NCBI RefSeq assembly: GCF_016125515.1
Contig: NZ_WGLO01000002.1
Location: forward strand, 178,171-242,170
Origin: Hyphomonas sp.
GTDB taxonomy: Bacteria; Pseudomonadota; Alphaproteobacteria; Caulobacterales; Hyphomonadaceae
DNA length: 64,000 bases
Reading direction: 5' to 3'
Made by a program: the position numbers and the translations under genes. The notes beneath the pieces are model-generated. The model had not been told where the DNA came from, ran no database searches, and saw only the letters and a program-made list of their open reading frames with translations. Positions 18,535-26,831 of the stretch are shown piece by piece (within the stretch, counting starts at the first letter, position 1; every line of letters starts with the position of its first letter).

Positions 18535-19209
18535 ATGTTCTGTACGCAATGCGGCGCCCAGGCCGCTCCTGAACACAAGTTCTGCGCCGGATGCGGCGCA
18601 CGCCTTGAGGGCGCTGTTGCGGCGTCAACAGGTTCGGCCCCGATCGAAGCGGCGCCGGCCGGGCCGCTCGAAGACTGGCGCGAGACGACGAACTACCGCG
18701 TCGTGCTGGGCCACCCGGAAGTAAAGGCACTGATCGCCGAGGCGTCGAAGGCGACGAAGGCCGGCATGTCGGCCGAAGAATTCCTCAAGCTCGCGCAACC
18801 CGTCTTGAACGCCGCTGGCGCGGGCGGGGTTTCCATGAAGCTGATCGCCGAGATCGCCACGCCGATCTACGCCAAGATGGGCGTGAAGACCGGCAAGGAC
18901 GCGAAGAATGGCTATGCGACGCCCTACGGGCGCGTGCTGGCGGCCATCCTGTGCTCGCTGGCGAGCCGGAGCCAGACCCTGGTCGCGGTGCAGGAAGGCA
19001 CGGACGGGTGCGTCGTTCAGGCGGAGATCCCGTCGAGCCTGACAACCTGGAAAGGCAAGCTGACCCTGACCGTGGAGCGCAAGCCGGAAGGCACGCTGGT
19101 GACGAGCGCGGTCGTGTTCGAGGGTCAGTCGTCGGACTGGGGCCGCTCCAAGCGCGTGCTGGAGGAATTGCACCAGGACATCCTGAACTATCGCAGCCTG
19201 CAGCCCTAG
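18535..19209 (+). CDS. zinc-ribbon protein of unknown function
   Basis: A 224-residue protein beginning with a zinc ribbon: CTQCG (Cys3, Cys6) and CAGCG (Cys19, Cys22 by count of the motif pair). After an Ala/Pro linker comes a domain of about 170 residues with no name I recognise, including a strand-rich end (TTWKGKLTLTVERKPEGTLV). No signal peptide is visible. Its stop interlocks with that of the convergent TIR-FGE gene in one CTAG. Translation may be limited by the hairpin that covers its ribosome site. Confidence 0.8.
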   Translation: MFCTQCGAQAAPEHKFCAGCGARLEGAVAASTGSAPIEAAPAGPLEDWRETTNYRVVLGHPEVKALIAEASKATKAGMSAEEFLKLAQPVLNAAGAGGVSMKLIAEIATPIYAKMGVKTGKDAKNGYATPYGRVLAAILCSLASRSQTLVAVQEGTDGCVVQAEIPSSLTTWKGKLTLTVERKPEGTLVTSAVVFEGQSSDWGRSKRVLEELHQDILNYRSLQP

Positions 19210-20678
19210 GGCTGGGCGGCAACGCGGAAGCCGGTGAGATTGTCGCGCACGGCGGCGTCGTTGCGGGCACGGGCGGCGACGCGCAGCTCAGCCGGTGTGG
19301 ACTTGTACGACCCACCCCGCAGGACGCGCAGCTTGCAGGCCGCGACCTCGACCGAGCGGCCATCGAGCGGCGCGTTGGCGAAGGTGTTGACGTAGCAATC
19401 CTGCACCCATTCGCGCAGGTTGCCGCTGACGCCGCGCAGGCCGATGGCGTTGGCGGGCAGCGTGTCGACGTTCACCGGGTCGGAGCCGGTGGCGGCCTTG
19501 TCGGCCTCGAACAGGGGCCCCCACCAGAAGGGCGTCGTGGTGCCGGCGCGGGCGGTGTATTCCCATTCGGCTTCGGTCGGCAGGCGGTAGGCGCGGCCGG
19601 TCTTCCTGGTCAGCCAGGCGGTGTAGGCCTGCGCGTCTTTCCACGAGACTTTCGTGACCGGCTGGTTGCCGCGGCCATGCGTGCCGGCGGGCGGGGAGTA
19701 GCCGCCGCAGCCGCCATCGGCGACGCAGGCATCCCACTGGTCGAACGTGACTTCGGTGGCACTGATGGCGAACGGGGCCATCGCGACCTTGCGCTGGGGG
19801 CCTTCCCAGGCGTTGCGGGCGAGTTCCTCATCCGGCGCGCCCATCAGGAAGGTGCCGCCGGTGACGTTGATCATGTCCGGGCACATGTCGCATTCGCGGA
19901 AAGTGACGGGCGCGGTCTCGGCGGGCGCCTGTTCGAGGGCGGGTTCGGGCTCAGGCTCGGGCGCGATCACGGGCTCGGCGGCAGCAGGCTCGACGGCTGC
20001 GGCGGTCAGCGTTGCACCAGCGCCCGGCGAGGCCTCGGCAGAATTGGAGGCGGCGATCTCGGAGAGCTTGGTGAGCACCGGGGCGACGAGATCCGGGCGC
20101 AGGATGTAGATGCCCGCAGCGCTGACCATGCCGAAGATGAAGGTGAGGCCGACTGCGGTGAGCAGGCCGCCGCCGGAGCGCTTCTCCTTCTTCTTTTTGG
20201 CCGGTTTGGGCGCCTTGGCGCGCTTCTGGGCCTTGGCCGCCGCCGGGCCGCCGCCACGGCTTTCGCTGCCGGTGGAGGGCAAGGGCGTTGCGGCGAGGCG
20301 CTTCTTGATGACTTCGATGAAGGCCAGCCAGGCGGGATCCTCGCGGTCGCCGTTCCAGCCCGACAGATCGGTCGTCTGGATCAGTTCGAACATGACCGGC
20401 CGGTCGCAGGGCTCGATCATCAAGGGAACGAGGGTGTTCTTGCGTGCCCCGATGGTGGCCTCGGCGCGCACCCAGCGCGACTTCACCGAACGGCTGGACC
20501 AGAGCACGACCACGGCGCGGGCCTTGTGCAAGTGGTCTTCGGTGATCTCGTCATAGTTTTCGCCAGCCTGCAGGTTCATGTCCATCCAGACATTGAACCC
20601 TTCAGCGATCAGCCCGTCCACGATGGTCTGGGCCGTTTTCAGGTCTTCCCGGTTGTACGATACAAATACGTCTGACAT
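19206..20678 (-). CDS. TIR domain - transmembrane helix - FGE/C-type-lectin-fold protein
   Basis: A 490-residue three-part protein. Residues 1-125 form a TIR domain: DVFVSYNRED opens it, and SRWVRAEA places Glu73 where NAD-cleaving TIRs have their catalytic glutamate. A Lys/Pro-rich stretch with KKKKEKR (about 150-158) precedes one helix (about 161-183), so the TIR should face the cytoplasm. A Pro/Glu/Ala linker leads to an FGE-sulfatase-type domain (about 250-490) with GGTFLMGAPDEE, PVTKVSWKDAQAY, RLPTEAEWEY, GNLREWVQDC and RVLRGGSYKS to GFRVA. The paired Cys needed for formylglycine oxidation are absent near the end, so it is probably a ligand-binding module. ATG 20678 is chosen to start at the TIR; upstream in-frame starts add up to 16 residues. 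Role unknown; sensing or defence is inferred. Confidence 0.85.
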   Translation of the reverse strand: MSDVFVSYNREDLKTAQTIVDGLIAEGFNVWMDMNLQAGENYDEITEDHLHKARAVVVLWSSRSVKSRWVRAEATIGARKNTLVPLMIEPCDRPVMFELIQTTDLSGWNGDREDPAWLAFIEVIKKRLAATPLPSTGSESRGGGPAAAKAQKRAKAPKPAKKKKEKRSGGGLLTAVGLTFIFGMVSAAGIYILRPDLVAPVLTKLSEIAASNSAEASPGAGATLTAAAVEPAAAEPVIAPEPEPEPALEQAPAETAPVTFRECDMCPDMINVTGGTFLMGAPDEELARNAWEGPQRKVAMAPFAISATEVTFDQWDACVADGGCGGYSPPAGTHGRGNQPVTKVSWKDAQAYTAWLTRKTGRAYRLPTEAEWEYTARAGTTTPFWWGPLFEADKAATGSDPVNVDTLPANAIGLRGVSGNLREWVQDCYVNTFANAPLDGRSVEVAACKLRVLRGGSYKSTPAELRVAARARNDAAVRDNLTGFRVAAQP

Positions 20679-20958
20679 GCGTCCCCCGGTCATCCCGATC
20701 CCAACCGGTGGCACTAGAAGCGCCAATTTCGGGTCCCGCGCAAGCCCCCAGCGCCTGCAGGTTCGGCCGAATCTAGGAGGCTGCCTGAGACCCGGGCTGT
20801 ACGTGCCCGTAAAAATGCAGTAAGGGGCGGCTCAATGTTCCGGGCATGGGATTCGCCCGGCTGCAGCCTTCTGGTCATGGGGATCGGAAGACGCAGGACG
20901 CGCGCTGCCAATTCGGGCGGCCAGGGCCAATCAACCAGACATCCCGGAGACACTACCC

Positions 20959-22581
20959 TTGACTGAGACAACCTTCGCTGATTTCGGCCTTGCCGAGAAC
21001 ATCCTCAAAGCCGTGCTCGAAGCCGGCTACACCGTCCCCACCCCCATCCAGCGCGAAGCCATTCCGCACATCCTGATGGGTGGCGACGTGACCGGAATTG
21101 CGCAGACCGGCACCGGCAAGACCGCCGCCTTCGTGCTGCCGATGATCCAGCGCCTGTCGACTGGCCGGGCCCGCGCCCGCATGCCACGCTGCCTGATCCT
21201 CTGCCCGACGCGCGAACTGGCTGCGCAGGTCGCCGAGAATTTCGAGAAGTACGGCAAATACCTCAAGCTCACAATGGCGCTGCTGATCGGCGGCGTGAGC
21301 TTCAAGGAACAGGAAGTGCTGCTGCAACGCGGCGTCGATGTTCTGATCGCGACGCCGGGCCGCCTGATGGACCAGTTCGATCGCGGCAAGCTGCTGATGA
21401 TGGGCGTCGAGACGCTGATCATCGACGAAGCCGACCGGATGCTGGACATGGGCTTCATTCCCGACATCGAGAAGATCTGCTCGAAGCTGCCGGCGACCCG
21501 CCAGACGCTGCTGTTCTCGGCAACCTTCCCGACCGATATCCAGCGCCTGGCCAAGACGTTCCAGAAAGATCCCAAGAAGATCGAAGTGACGCGCCCGACG
21601 GATGCGGCCCAGACGATCACCCAGCATGTGGTTCATCTGCCCACGAACGATGGCAAGGCTCGCCGCACGGCGCTGCGCCGCGTGATCGAAGCCAATGATG
21701 TGAAGAACGGCATCGTATTTTGCAACCGCAAGGTCGAAGTGGACATCGTGGCAGCCTCGCTGAGCAAGCACGGCCATGATGCCGCGCCGATCCATGGCGA
21801 CCTGCCGCAATCGGTGCGCACGGAAACGCTGCAACGCTTCCGCGACGGATCGCTGAAACTGCTCGTCGCCTCGGACGTTGCCGCGCGTGGCCTCGACATT
21901 CCAGATGTCGGCCACGTGTTCAACTTCGGTCCTCCGCCCAAGGATGAAGACTATATCCACCGCATCGGCCGCACCGGCCGTGCAGGCCGCAAGGGCGAAA
22001 GCTTCACGCTGGTCTCGCCCGGCGACGAGAAGTCCTGGGGCTTCGTGCTGAAGATGATCAAGCAGGACGTGAAGGAATTCATGCCCGAAGGCCTGCTGGA
22101 GGAACTGGCCAACCTGCCGCCGGAAGAAAAGCGCGACCGCAACGACCGCAAGGGCGGACGTGACCGTGGCCCGCGTGGACGCGGCGATCGCAGCGAAAGC
22201 CGTGACCGGGGTCCGCGCCGCCGCGAGCGCAGCGAACTGGAACCGGTGATGGCCGCTGCTGAAACCGCGCCGGCTGAGACGGCTCCGGTAACGGAGCATG
22301 TGGCCGAAGCGCCGGTGGTTCGCGAGGACAAGCCGAAGCGGGAGCGGGGCCCTCGCCCTGACAAGCGCCGTGAACGCGGCGACCAGCCGCGCGCCGAGCG
22401 CAGCGAACAGCCCCGCGCCGAACGCGTGGAGCGGACCGAACGCACGGATCGCACCAGCGACAAGCGCGAACGCCCGAGCCGCGACTACAAGCGCAAGGAT
22501 GACGACCTGATCCTCGAACCCGCCCCGGACAAGGTGCGCGGCTTCGGCAACGAAATCCCGTCCTTCCTGAAGAAACGCTGA
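20959..22581 (+). CDS. DEAD-box ATP-dependent RNA helicase, RhlE/DeaD-like
   Basis: A 540-residue RNA helicase with every core motif: AQTGTGKTAAF (I), PTREL (Ia), DEADRMLDMGF (II), SAT (III), GIVFCNR (IV), ARGLDIP (V) and HRIGRTGRAGR (VI). After about residue 390 comes a 150-residue Arg/Asp/Glu-rich tail with many RDR and RER steps, likely disordered and RNA-binding. The start is a TTG with GGAGA eight bases upstream; no ATG fits. Such helicases act in ribosome assembly, RNA decay and cold adaptation. It diverges from the TIR-FGE gene. Confidence 0.93.
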   Translation: MTETTFADFGLAENILKAVLEAGYTVPTPIQREAIPHILMGGDVTGIAQTGTGKTAAFVLPMIQRLSTGRARARMPRCLILCPTRELAAQVAENFEKYGKYLKLTMALLIGGVSFKEQEVLLQRGVDVLIATPGRLMDQFDRGKLLMMGVETLIIDEADRMLDMGFIPDIEKICSKLPATRQTLLFSATFPTDIQRLAKTFQKDPKKIEVTRPTDAAQTITQHVVHLPTNDGKARRTALRRVIEANDVKNGIVFCNRKVEVDIVAASLSKHGHDAAPIHGDLPQSVRTETLQRFRDGSLKLLVASDVAARGLDIPDVGHVFNFGPPPKDEDYIHRIGRTGRAGRKGESFTLVSPGDEKSWGFVLKMIKQDVKEFMPEGLLEELANLPPEEKRDRNDRKGGRDRGPRGRGDRSESRDRGPRRRERSELEPVMAAAETAPAETAPVTEHVAEAPVVREDKPKRERGPRPDKRRERGDQPRAERSEQPRAERVERTERTDRTSDKRERPSRDYKRKDDDLILEPAPDKVRGFGNEIPSFLKKR

Positions 22582-22690
22582 CGTTTCCCCGCCCTGCGCC
22601 CCTGTCACTGACCAACTGAATTTCCAGTGCCGATTGACGCACGCACCAATCCATTGAAGCTTTGGAGCTTCAATGGAGAGGAGGCTGTCC

Positions 22691-23077
22691 ATGCCCGTAC
22701 TTGGAATTGGAGGCGTGTTCTTCCGCGCCGCAGATCCCAAAGCGCTTTCGGACTGGTATGACCGCCGGCTCGGGGTCGGAGCCGGACATGATGGTTCGGG
22801 CACGAAGACCGAGGGCGAGTGGATGTGGCAGGTGCAGGCCGGACCGGTGGTGTTTGCGCCGTTCAAGGCGGACACGGATTATTGGCCGGCCGGGAAATCC
22901 TTCATGCTGAACCTGCGCGTGAGCGGTCTGGACGCCCTGCTCTCGTCCCTGCGCGCGTCGGGCATCGACATCGAGACACGGGCCGAATGGGACGCGCCGG
23001 AGACCGGACGCTTCGCGCGCATCCATGACCCCGAAGGCAATCCGATCGAACTCTGGGAGCCCCCTTCGGGGGACTGA
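22691..23077 (+). CDS. VOC/glyoxalase-superfamily protein
   Basis: A 128-residue vicinal-oxygen-chelate protein: GGVFFRAADPKALSDWYDR opens the first beta-alpha-beta-beta-beta unit, and ARIHDPEGNPIELWEP is the typical end with the metal-binding Glu. Families include glyoxalase I, dioxygenases and resistance proteins; the substrate is not determinable. GAGAGGAGG stands 8-16 bases before ATG 22691, which I prefer to the ATG at 22673 within that ribosome site. It converges on the aldehyde dehydrogenase gene. Confidence 0.85.
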   Translation: MPVLGIGGVFFRAADPKALSDWYDRRLGVGAGHDGSGTKTEGEWMWQVQAGPVVFAPFKADTDYWPAGKSFMLNLRVSGLDALLSSLRASGIDIETRAEWDAPETGRFARIHDPEGNPIELWEPPSGD

Positions 23078-23079
23078 TC

Positions 23080-23120
23080 AAAAAAATGAGGGCCCACTCC
23101 CCCGGGGGAGGGGCCCCTCA
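23080..23120 (-). terminator. intrinsic terminator of the aldehyde dehydrogenase gene
   Basis: Read on the minus strand, a long GC-rich hairpin (outer arms 23111-23120 and 23087-23095 with one bulge, inner palindrome 23097-23110) is followed by seven T (complement of 23080-23086). Confidence 0.8.
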
Positions 23121-23182
23121 CGGGTACGGGACGCGCAAGCGATCCCCGCCTCGGCGGAGATGGGCCGGCCCCGGACGGTCGA

Positions 23183-24619
23183 CTACGCTTTCAAACGGCC
23201 TTTGACCTGCGCGCGGAACTTGTCGCCATAAGGCGGACGCATCATCGCGAGGATCTCGTTGTTCGTCTGGGTATAGATCGCCTTCTTGTGGCTGAACTCC
23301 AGGAAACCGTCGCGGCCGTGATAGGCGCCCATACCCGACGGGCCGACCCCGCCGAACGGCAGGTCTTCCTGGGCGACGTGGAAGATCACGTCGTTCACGG
23401 TCACACCGCCGGACGTGGTGTTGTTCAGGACGAAGTCTTTCTCGGACGCATCATTGCCGAAATAATACAGGCCGAGCGGGCGCGGATGCGCGTTGATGTA
23501 GGCCACGGCGTCCTTGGCATCGCCATAGGATTTGACCGGAAGGATGGGGCCGAAGATTTCGTCCTGCATCACCTTCATGTCGTCGGTCGGGTCGATGACG
23601 ATATGCGGGGCAATCTTGTGGTGCGGCTGCTGGGAAAAGTTCTCGCCCTTCGGATTGATTTCGATCACCTGGGCGCCCTTGGCGCGGGCATCTTCGAGAT
23701 AGCCGTTGATGCGGTCGAAGTGGCGCTGGTTGATGATCGACGTGTAGTCGTCGTTTTCCTTCAGGCCGGTGGGGAACATCGTTTCGACCGCGCGCGTGGC
23801 GGCATTCACGAATTCCTGCGTCTTCTCTTTCGGCACGAACGCATAGTCTGGCGCGAGACAGATCTGGCCGGCGTTCAGCGTCTTGCCAGCCATGATGCGG
23901 CTGGCGGCTTTCTGCAGGTCAGCCGAGCGGCCGAGGACGACCGGCGACTTACCGCCGAGCTCCAGGGTCAGCGGCACCAGGTTTTCAGCGGCGGCGCGCA
24001 TCACATGGTAGGCAATCGAGGTGGCGCCAGTGAAGAGGATATGGTCGAGCGGCAGGCGCGTGAACTCGGCGCCCACTTCGGGACCGCCGGTGACGACGAC
24101 GCATTCTTCCGGCGTGTAGTATTTCGCGATCAGCTCCTTCATCAGCGCCGAGGTCGCCTCGGTGAATTCGGACGGCTTGATCATGCAGCGGTTGCCGGCG
24201 GCGAAGATGCCCGCGAGCGGTGTGAACGTCAGGTTGACCGGGAAGTTCCACGGCGACAGGACACCGATCACGCCCTTGGGCTGGTATTGCAGTTCGGCCT
24301 TGGAGCCGAGCAGACCGAGCGGGAATTCCACCTTGCGCTTTTCGGGGCGCATCCATTTGGCGAGGTTGGCCTTGGCGAATTTCAGCGCACCGATGGAGCC
24401 GGCGATGTCGGTGAGGTTCGACTGGTCCTTGGAGCGATGGCCGAAATCCTGGCACATCGCGTCGTTGAAGGCGTCACCGTGCGTGGCGAGCAGGTCGATC
24501 GACTTGTCCAGCCATTCGTTCCGCTTGGCGAGCGACGGAATGCCGTCGCGCAGATGAGCGGCCTTCTGGCGTTCAAGCAAGGCGCGCAGGCCGGTGTCCG
24601 TGGTGCCATCGAGTGCCAT
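23183..24619 (-). CDS. aldehyde dehydrogenase, coniferyl-aldehyde dehydrogenase type
   Basis: A 478-residue NAD(P)-dependent aldehyde dehydrogenase. LELGGKSPVV carries the general-base Glu and GQICLAPDYAF the nucleophilic Cys; SPWNFPVNLTFTPL binds the cofactor and EIFGPILPV is conserved. The short form without an N-terminal extension and the APDYA wording place it with coniferyl aldehyde dehydrogenases and related fatty-aldehyde enzymes. The C-terminus (MMRPPYGDKF) is typical of that group. A strong terminator follows. Confidence 0.9.
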   Translation of the reverse strand: MALDGTTDTGLRALLERQKAAHLRDGIPSLAKRNEWLDKSIDLLATHGDAFNDAMCQDFGHRSKDQSNLTDIAGSIGALKFAKANLAKWMRPEKRKVEFPLGLLGSKAELQYQPKGVIGVLSPWNFPVNLTFTPLAGIFAAGNRCMIKPSEFTEATSALMKELIAKYYTPEECVVVTGGPEVGAEFTRLPLDHILFTGATSIAYHVMRAAAENLVPLTLELGGKSPVVLGRSADLQKAASRIMAGKTLNAGQICLAPDYAFVPKEKTQEFVNAATRAVETMFPTGLKENDDYTSIINQRHFDRINGYLEDARAKGAQVIEINPKGENFSQQPHHKIAPHIVIDPTDDMKVMQDEIFGPILPVKSYGDAKDAVAYINAHPRPLGLYYFGNDASEKDFVLNNTTSGGVTVNDVIFHVAQEDLPFGGVGPSGMGAYHGRDGFLEFSHKKAIYTQTNNEILAMMRPPYGDKFRAQVKGRLKA

Positions 24620-24790
24620 CGCTGAGTCTCCCGAATTTGAGCGGTTGGATATGTCGTGCAGTAAACAGTGTAGCGCGCGTTCAGCGTTTTCGCCAAGGGA
24701 TACCGCAAAGGCTTGCCCCAGCGTGAGGCGTTCACGGGGCCCGGCAACCGGGTTATTTCAACCGCCAACAGAGACATGGGAGACTGCCGG

Positions 24791-25591
24791 ATGGCCAAGT
24801 ACGAGAAGATTTCCTACGAGCGCGACGGCGACATTGCGATCATTGCCTTCGATGATGACAAGACGCTGAACGCCTGCGGGGTCGATACGGCCATCGAGAT
24901 GCTGCACGCCTTCGAAGTGGCAGCCGGCGAAGCACGCTGCACAATCCTGACCGGCAAGGGCCGGGGTTTCTGTTCCGGCGCGAACCTCGGCGGCATGGGC
25001 GCCGGCCCGCAGATCGCTCACCCGGACTCGGTGCCCGATGCCGGCAAGGCGCTGGACGCATTCTACAATCCGCTGGTCACCTCCATCCGCAACCACCCGC
25101 ACCCGGTGATCACCGCTGTCAACGGCGCGGCGGCCGGGGTCGGCTGCGCCATCGGCCTGATGGGCGATCTGGTGGTGGCGGCGAAGAGCGCTTACTTCCT
25201 GCAGGCGTTCCGCCGCATCGGCCTGGTGCCGGATGGCGGCTCGACCTACCTCCTGGCCCGAACGATCGGCCGGGTTCGCGCCATGGAAATGGCACTTCTG
25301 GGTGAAAAACTGCCGGCCGAAACGGCGCTTGAATGGGGTCTCGTGAACCGGGTCGTGGACGATTCCGATCTGATGAAGACCGCCAAGGAACTCGCCGTGA
25401 AACTGGCGACGGGACCGACCGTGGCCCTGTCGTTGGCACGACAGCAGATCTGGACCGCCTGCGACGCCGATTTCGGCGCGGCCCTGCATGGCGAACGCAT
25501 GGCACAGCGCGCAGCTGGGCGGACGGAAGACTTCCGTGAAGGCGTCGCGGCCTTCCTCCAGAAGCGGCCTGCCGAGTTCAAAGGCAAGTAA
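24791..25591 (+). CDS. enoyl-CoA hydratase/isomerase family protein
   Basis: A 266-residue crotonase-fold enzyme. GKGRGFCSGANLGGM and NGAAAGVGCAIGLMGDLVVA form the oxyanion hole for the CoA thioester, and QAFRRIGLVPDGGSTYLL continues the family pattern; the second catalytic Glu of E. coli-type hydratases is replaced by Asp in this last motif, common in isomerase-like members. GGGAG stands 8-12 bases before ATG 24791; alternative in-frame ATG at 24776. Likely fatty-acid or branched-chain acyl-CoA degradation, in keeping with the acyl-CoA dehydrogenase nearby. Confidence 0.9.
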   Translation: MAKYEKISYERDGDIAIIAFDDDKTLNACGVDTAIEMLHAFEVAAGEARCTILTGKGRGFCSGANLGGMGAGPQIAHPDSVPDAGKALDAFYNPLVTSIRNHPHPVITAVNGAAAGVGCAIGLMGDLVVAAKSAYFLQAFRRIGLVPDGGSTYLLARTIGRVRAMEMALLGEKLPAETALEWGLVNRVVDDSDLMKTAKELAVKLATGPTVALSLARQQIWTACDADFGAALHGERMAQRAAGRTEDFREGVAAFLQKRPAEFKGK

Positions 25592-25686
25592 CCCAAGGTA
25601 GGGTTGTGGAATATCCCTTCTCTTAAAGATTACGAAACCCATTTCAAGCTAGGTTCTGCCCGGACGGAGATCACGGGACGCGTGCA

Positions 25687-26175
25687 ATGGATTTCAGGCT
25701 GGTGCATTTCAATTGTGCGCGCCCTGTCGGCAAGTTCGATTTCGGCAACGAATTCGTTCAGGTGTTCGTGTCGCTGCTGCCGCGGATCTTCAAGGATGCC
25801 GATGGCTTCGAGGGCCTGATCCACCATGATCACGGCCTGCGTTGCCCGGACGGCAGCTGGCGGGATTTCACCAATGCCTTCCCGTACCCCGCCGAATGGG
25901 GCGCGCCGGACATTTCCACGCTGGCTGTCTGGCGGTCTATCGAAGACCTGAGAACATTCAGCCATTCCGGCCGCACGCATCCGCCCGGCATGCGCCGGCT
26001 GGCGAACGAGATTGACCGCAGCCAGGGCCCCGGCTTCGTCATGTGGTGGGCGCCGCGCGGCGAGCGCGTCACGCTCGAGCACGGCTGGCAGCGCCTGCAG
26101 CACCTGCGCACACATGGCTCTTCGAACTATGCCTTCTCGCTGGACCAGCCGGTGAAGCGGCCGGCCGTGGCCTGA
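25687..26175 (+). CDS. DUF3291-like protein
   Basis: A 162-residue soluble protein. FRLVHFNCARPVG at the start, the SGRTH stretch (residues 98-102) and MWWAPRGERVTLEHGWQRL near the end match the arrangement of DUF3291, a family with an antibiotic-monooxygenase-like ferredoxin fold and no settled function. Its TGA abuts the stop of the convergent TfoX-like gene in the palindrome TGATCA. The start is the ATG giving the beta strand at the N-terminus. Confidence 0.75.
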   Translation: MDFRLVHFNCARPVGKFDFGNEFVQVFVSLLPRIFKDADGFEGLIHHDHGLRCPDGSWRDFTNAFPYPAEWGAPDISTLAVWRSIEDLRTFSHSGRTHPPGMRRLANEIDRSQGPGFVMWWAPRGERVTLEHGWQRLQHLRTHGSSNYAFSLDQPVKRPAVA

Positions 26176-26547
26176 TCATTTCTTCTTTTTGGCCTTGGGC
26201 TTTGCCCTGGCCTTCGCGGCCCGCGCGACCGCAAGCGCCTGCCGGCCCCAATCGCTGGCTTCATCCGGATCGTCCATCGCCGATGATGGCAGGCTGACAT
26301 AACCCATATCGATGATCTCGCCGGTGCTCGGCTTGGTCCAGAGGAAGGGCTCGCTGCCTTCCGCCTCAAGACGCGCGCGCAAGGCCGCGTCGGTCTTCAG
26401 GAAGATCGTGTCGCTGAACAGCAGCGCGATCATCAGGCCCTCGCAGAACACGCCGGCGCCGCCGAACATGCGCCGGATGCTGACCGGTCCCATCGGCGCG
26501 AAAAGCTCAATGACGAATTCGTGGAAGGGATCAGGCGCCTTTGCCAT
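26176..26547 (-). CDS. TfoX/Sxy N-terminal-domain protein
   Basis: A 123-residue protein with the TfoX N-domain: PVSIRRMFGGAGVFCEGLMIALL and LFSDTIFLKTDAALRARLE are characteristic. In Haemophilus and E. coli Sxy helps switch on competence genes, but stand-alone N-domain proteins like this are widespread and mostly uncharacterised. The C-terminus is a run of Lys and Ala (KARAKPKAKKKK), suggesting nucleic-acid contact. It is the last gene of a leftward unit with the DUF3253 gene 26 bases upstream. Confidence 0.82.
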   Translation of the reverse strand: MAKAPDPFHEFVIELFAPMGPVSIRRMFGGAGVFCEGLMIALLFSDTIFLKTDAALRARLEAEGSEPFLWTKPSTGEIIDMGYVSLPSSAMDDPDEASDWGRQALAVARAAKARAKPKAKKKK

Positions 26548-26573
26548 GCACGGTCAACCGGCTCCTGGCGCCG

Positions 26574-26831
26574 TCATGCGGGCAGCCCCAGCCGGTACAC
26601 CCCCTTGAACGTGTCCGGATCCTTGACCGGTTTGCCTTTCCTGTAGATCAGCACCGTTCCGGCCTTGTGCAGGCGGACCGCCTCGGCGCGCACATCCTTC
26701 AGCACACGCACGAAATACTCCGGGCTGATAGCCTTGGCGGCGTCTTCCGGCGCGATGGTTTTGCCAGGACCGCGCGCGGTCGTCAGTGCGACGATTGTAT
26801 CGCGGACCGGATTGACCTTCGCTTCGCTCAC
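26574..26831 (-). CDS. DUF3253 protein
   Basis: An 85-residue protein: VALTTARGPGKTIAPEDAAKAI, VLKDVRAEAVRLHKAG and a closing KGVYRLGL are the DUF3253 pattern, which looks like a small winged-helix with an unproven role. The ATG overlaps the stop of the serine hydrolase gene by 4 bases, so the genes are translationally coupled. Confidence 0.8.
   Translation of the reverse strand: MSEAKVNPVRDTIVALTTARGPGKTIAPEDAAKAISPEYFVRVLKDVRAEAVRLHKAGTVLIYRKGKPVKDPDTFKGVYRLGLPA

Noticed and set aside
19206..20678. Variable protein of a diversity-generating retroelement
   Set aside because: The FGE fold and TIR fusion fit such proteins, but no reverse transcriptase, template repeat or adenine-rich variable copy is visible in the window.
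20953..22875. A 640-codon open frame opposite the DEAD-box helicase
   Set aside because: Antisense shadow of a gene with all helicase motifs; low-complexity His/Arg/Ala protein.
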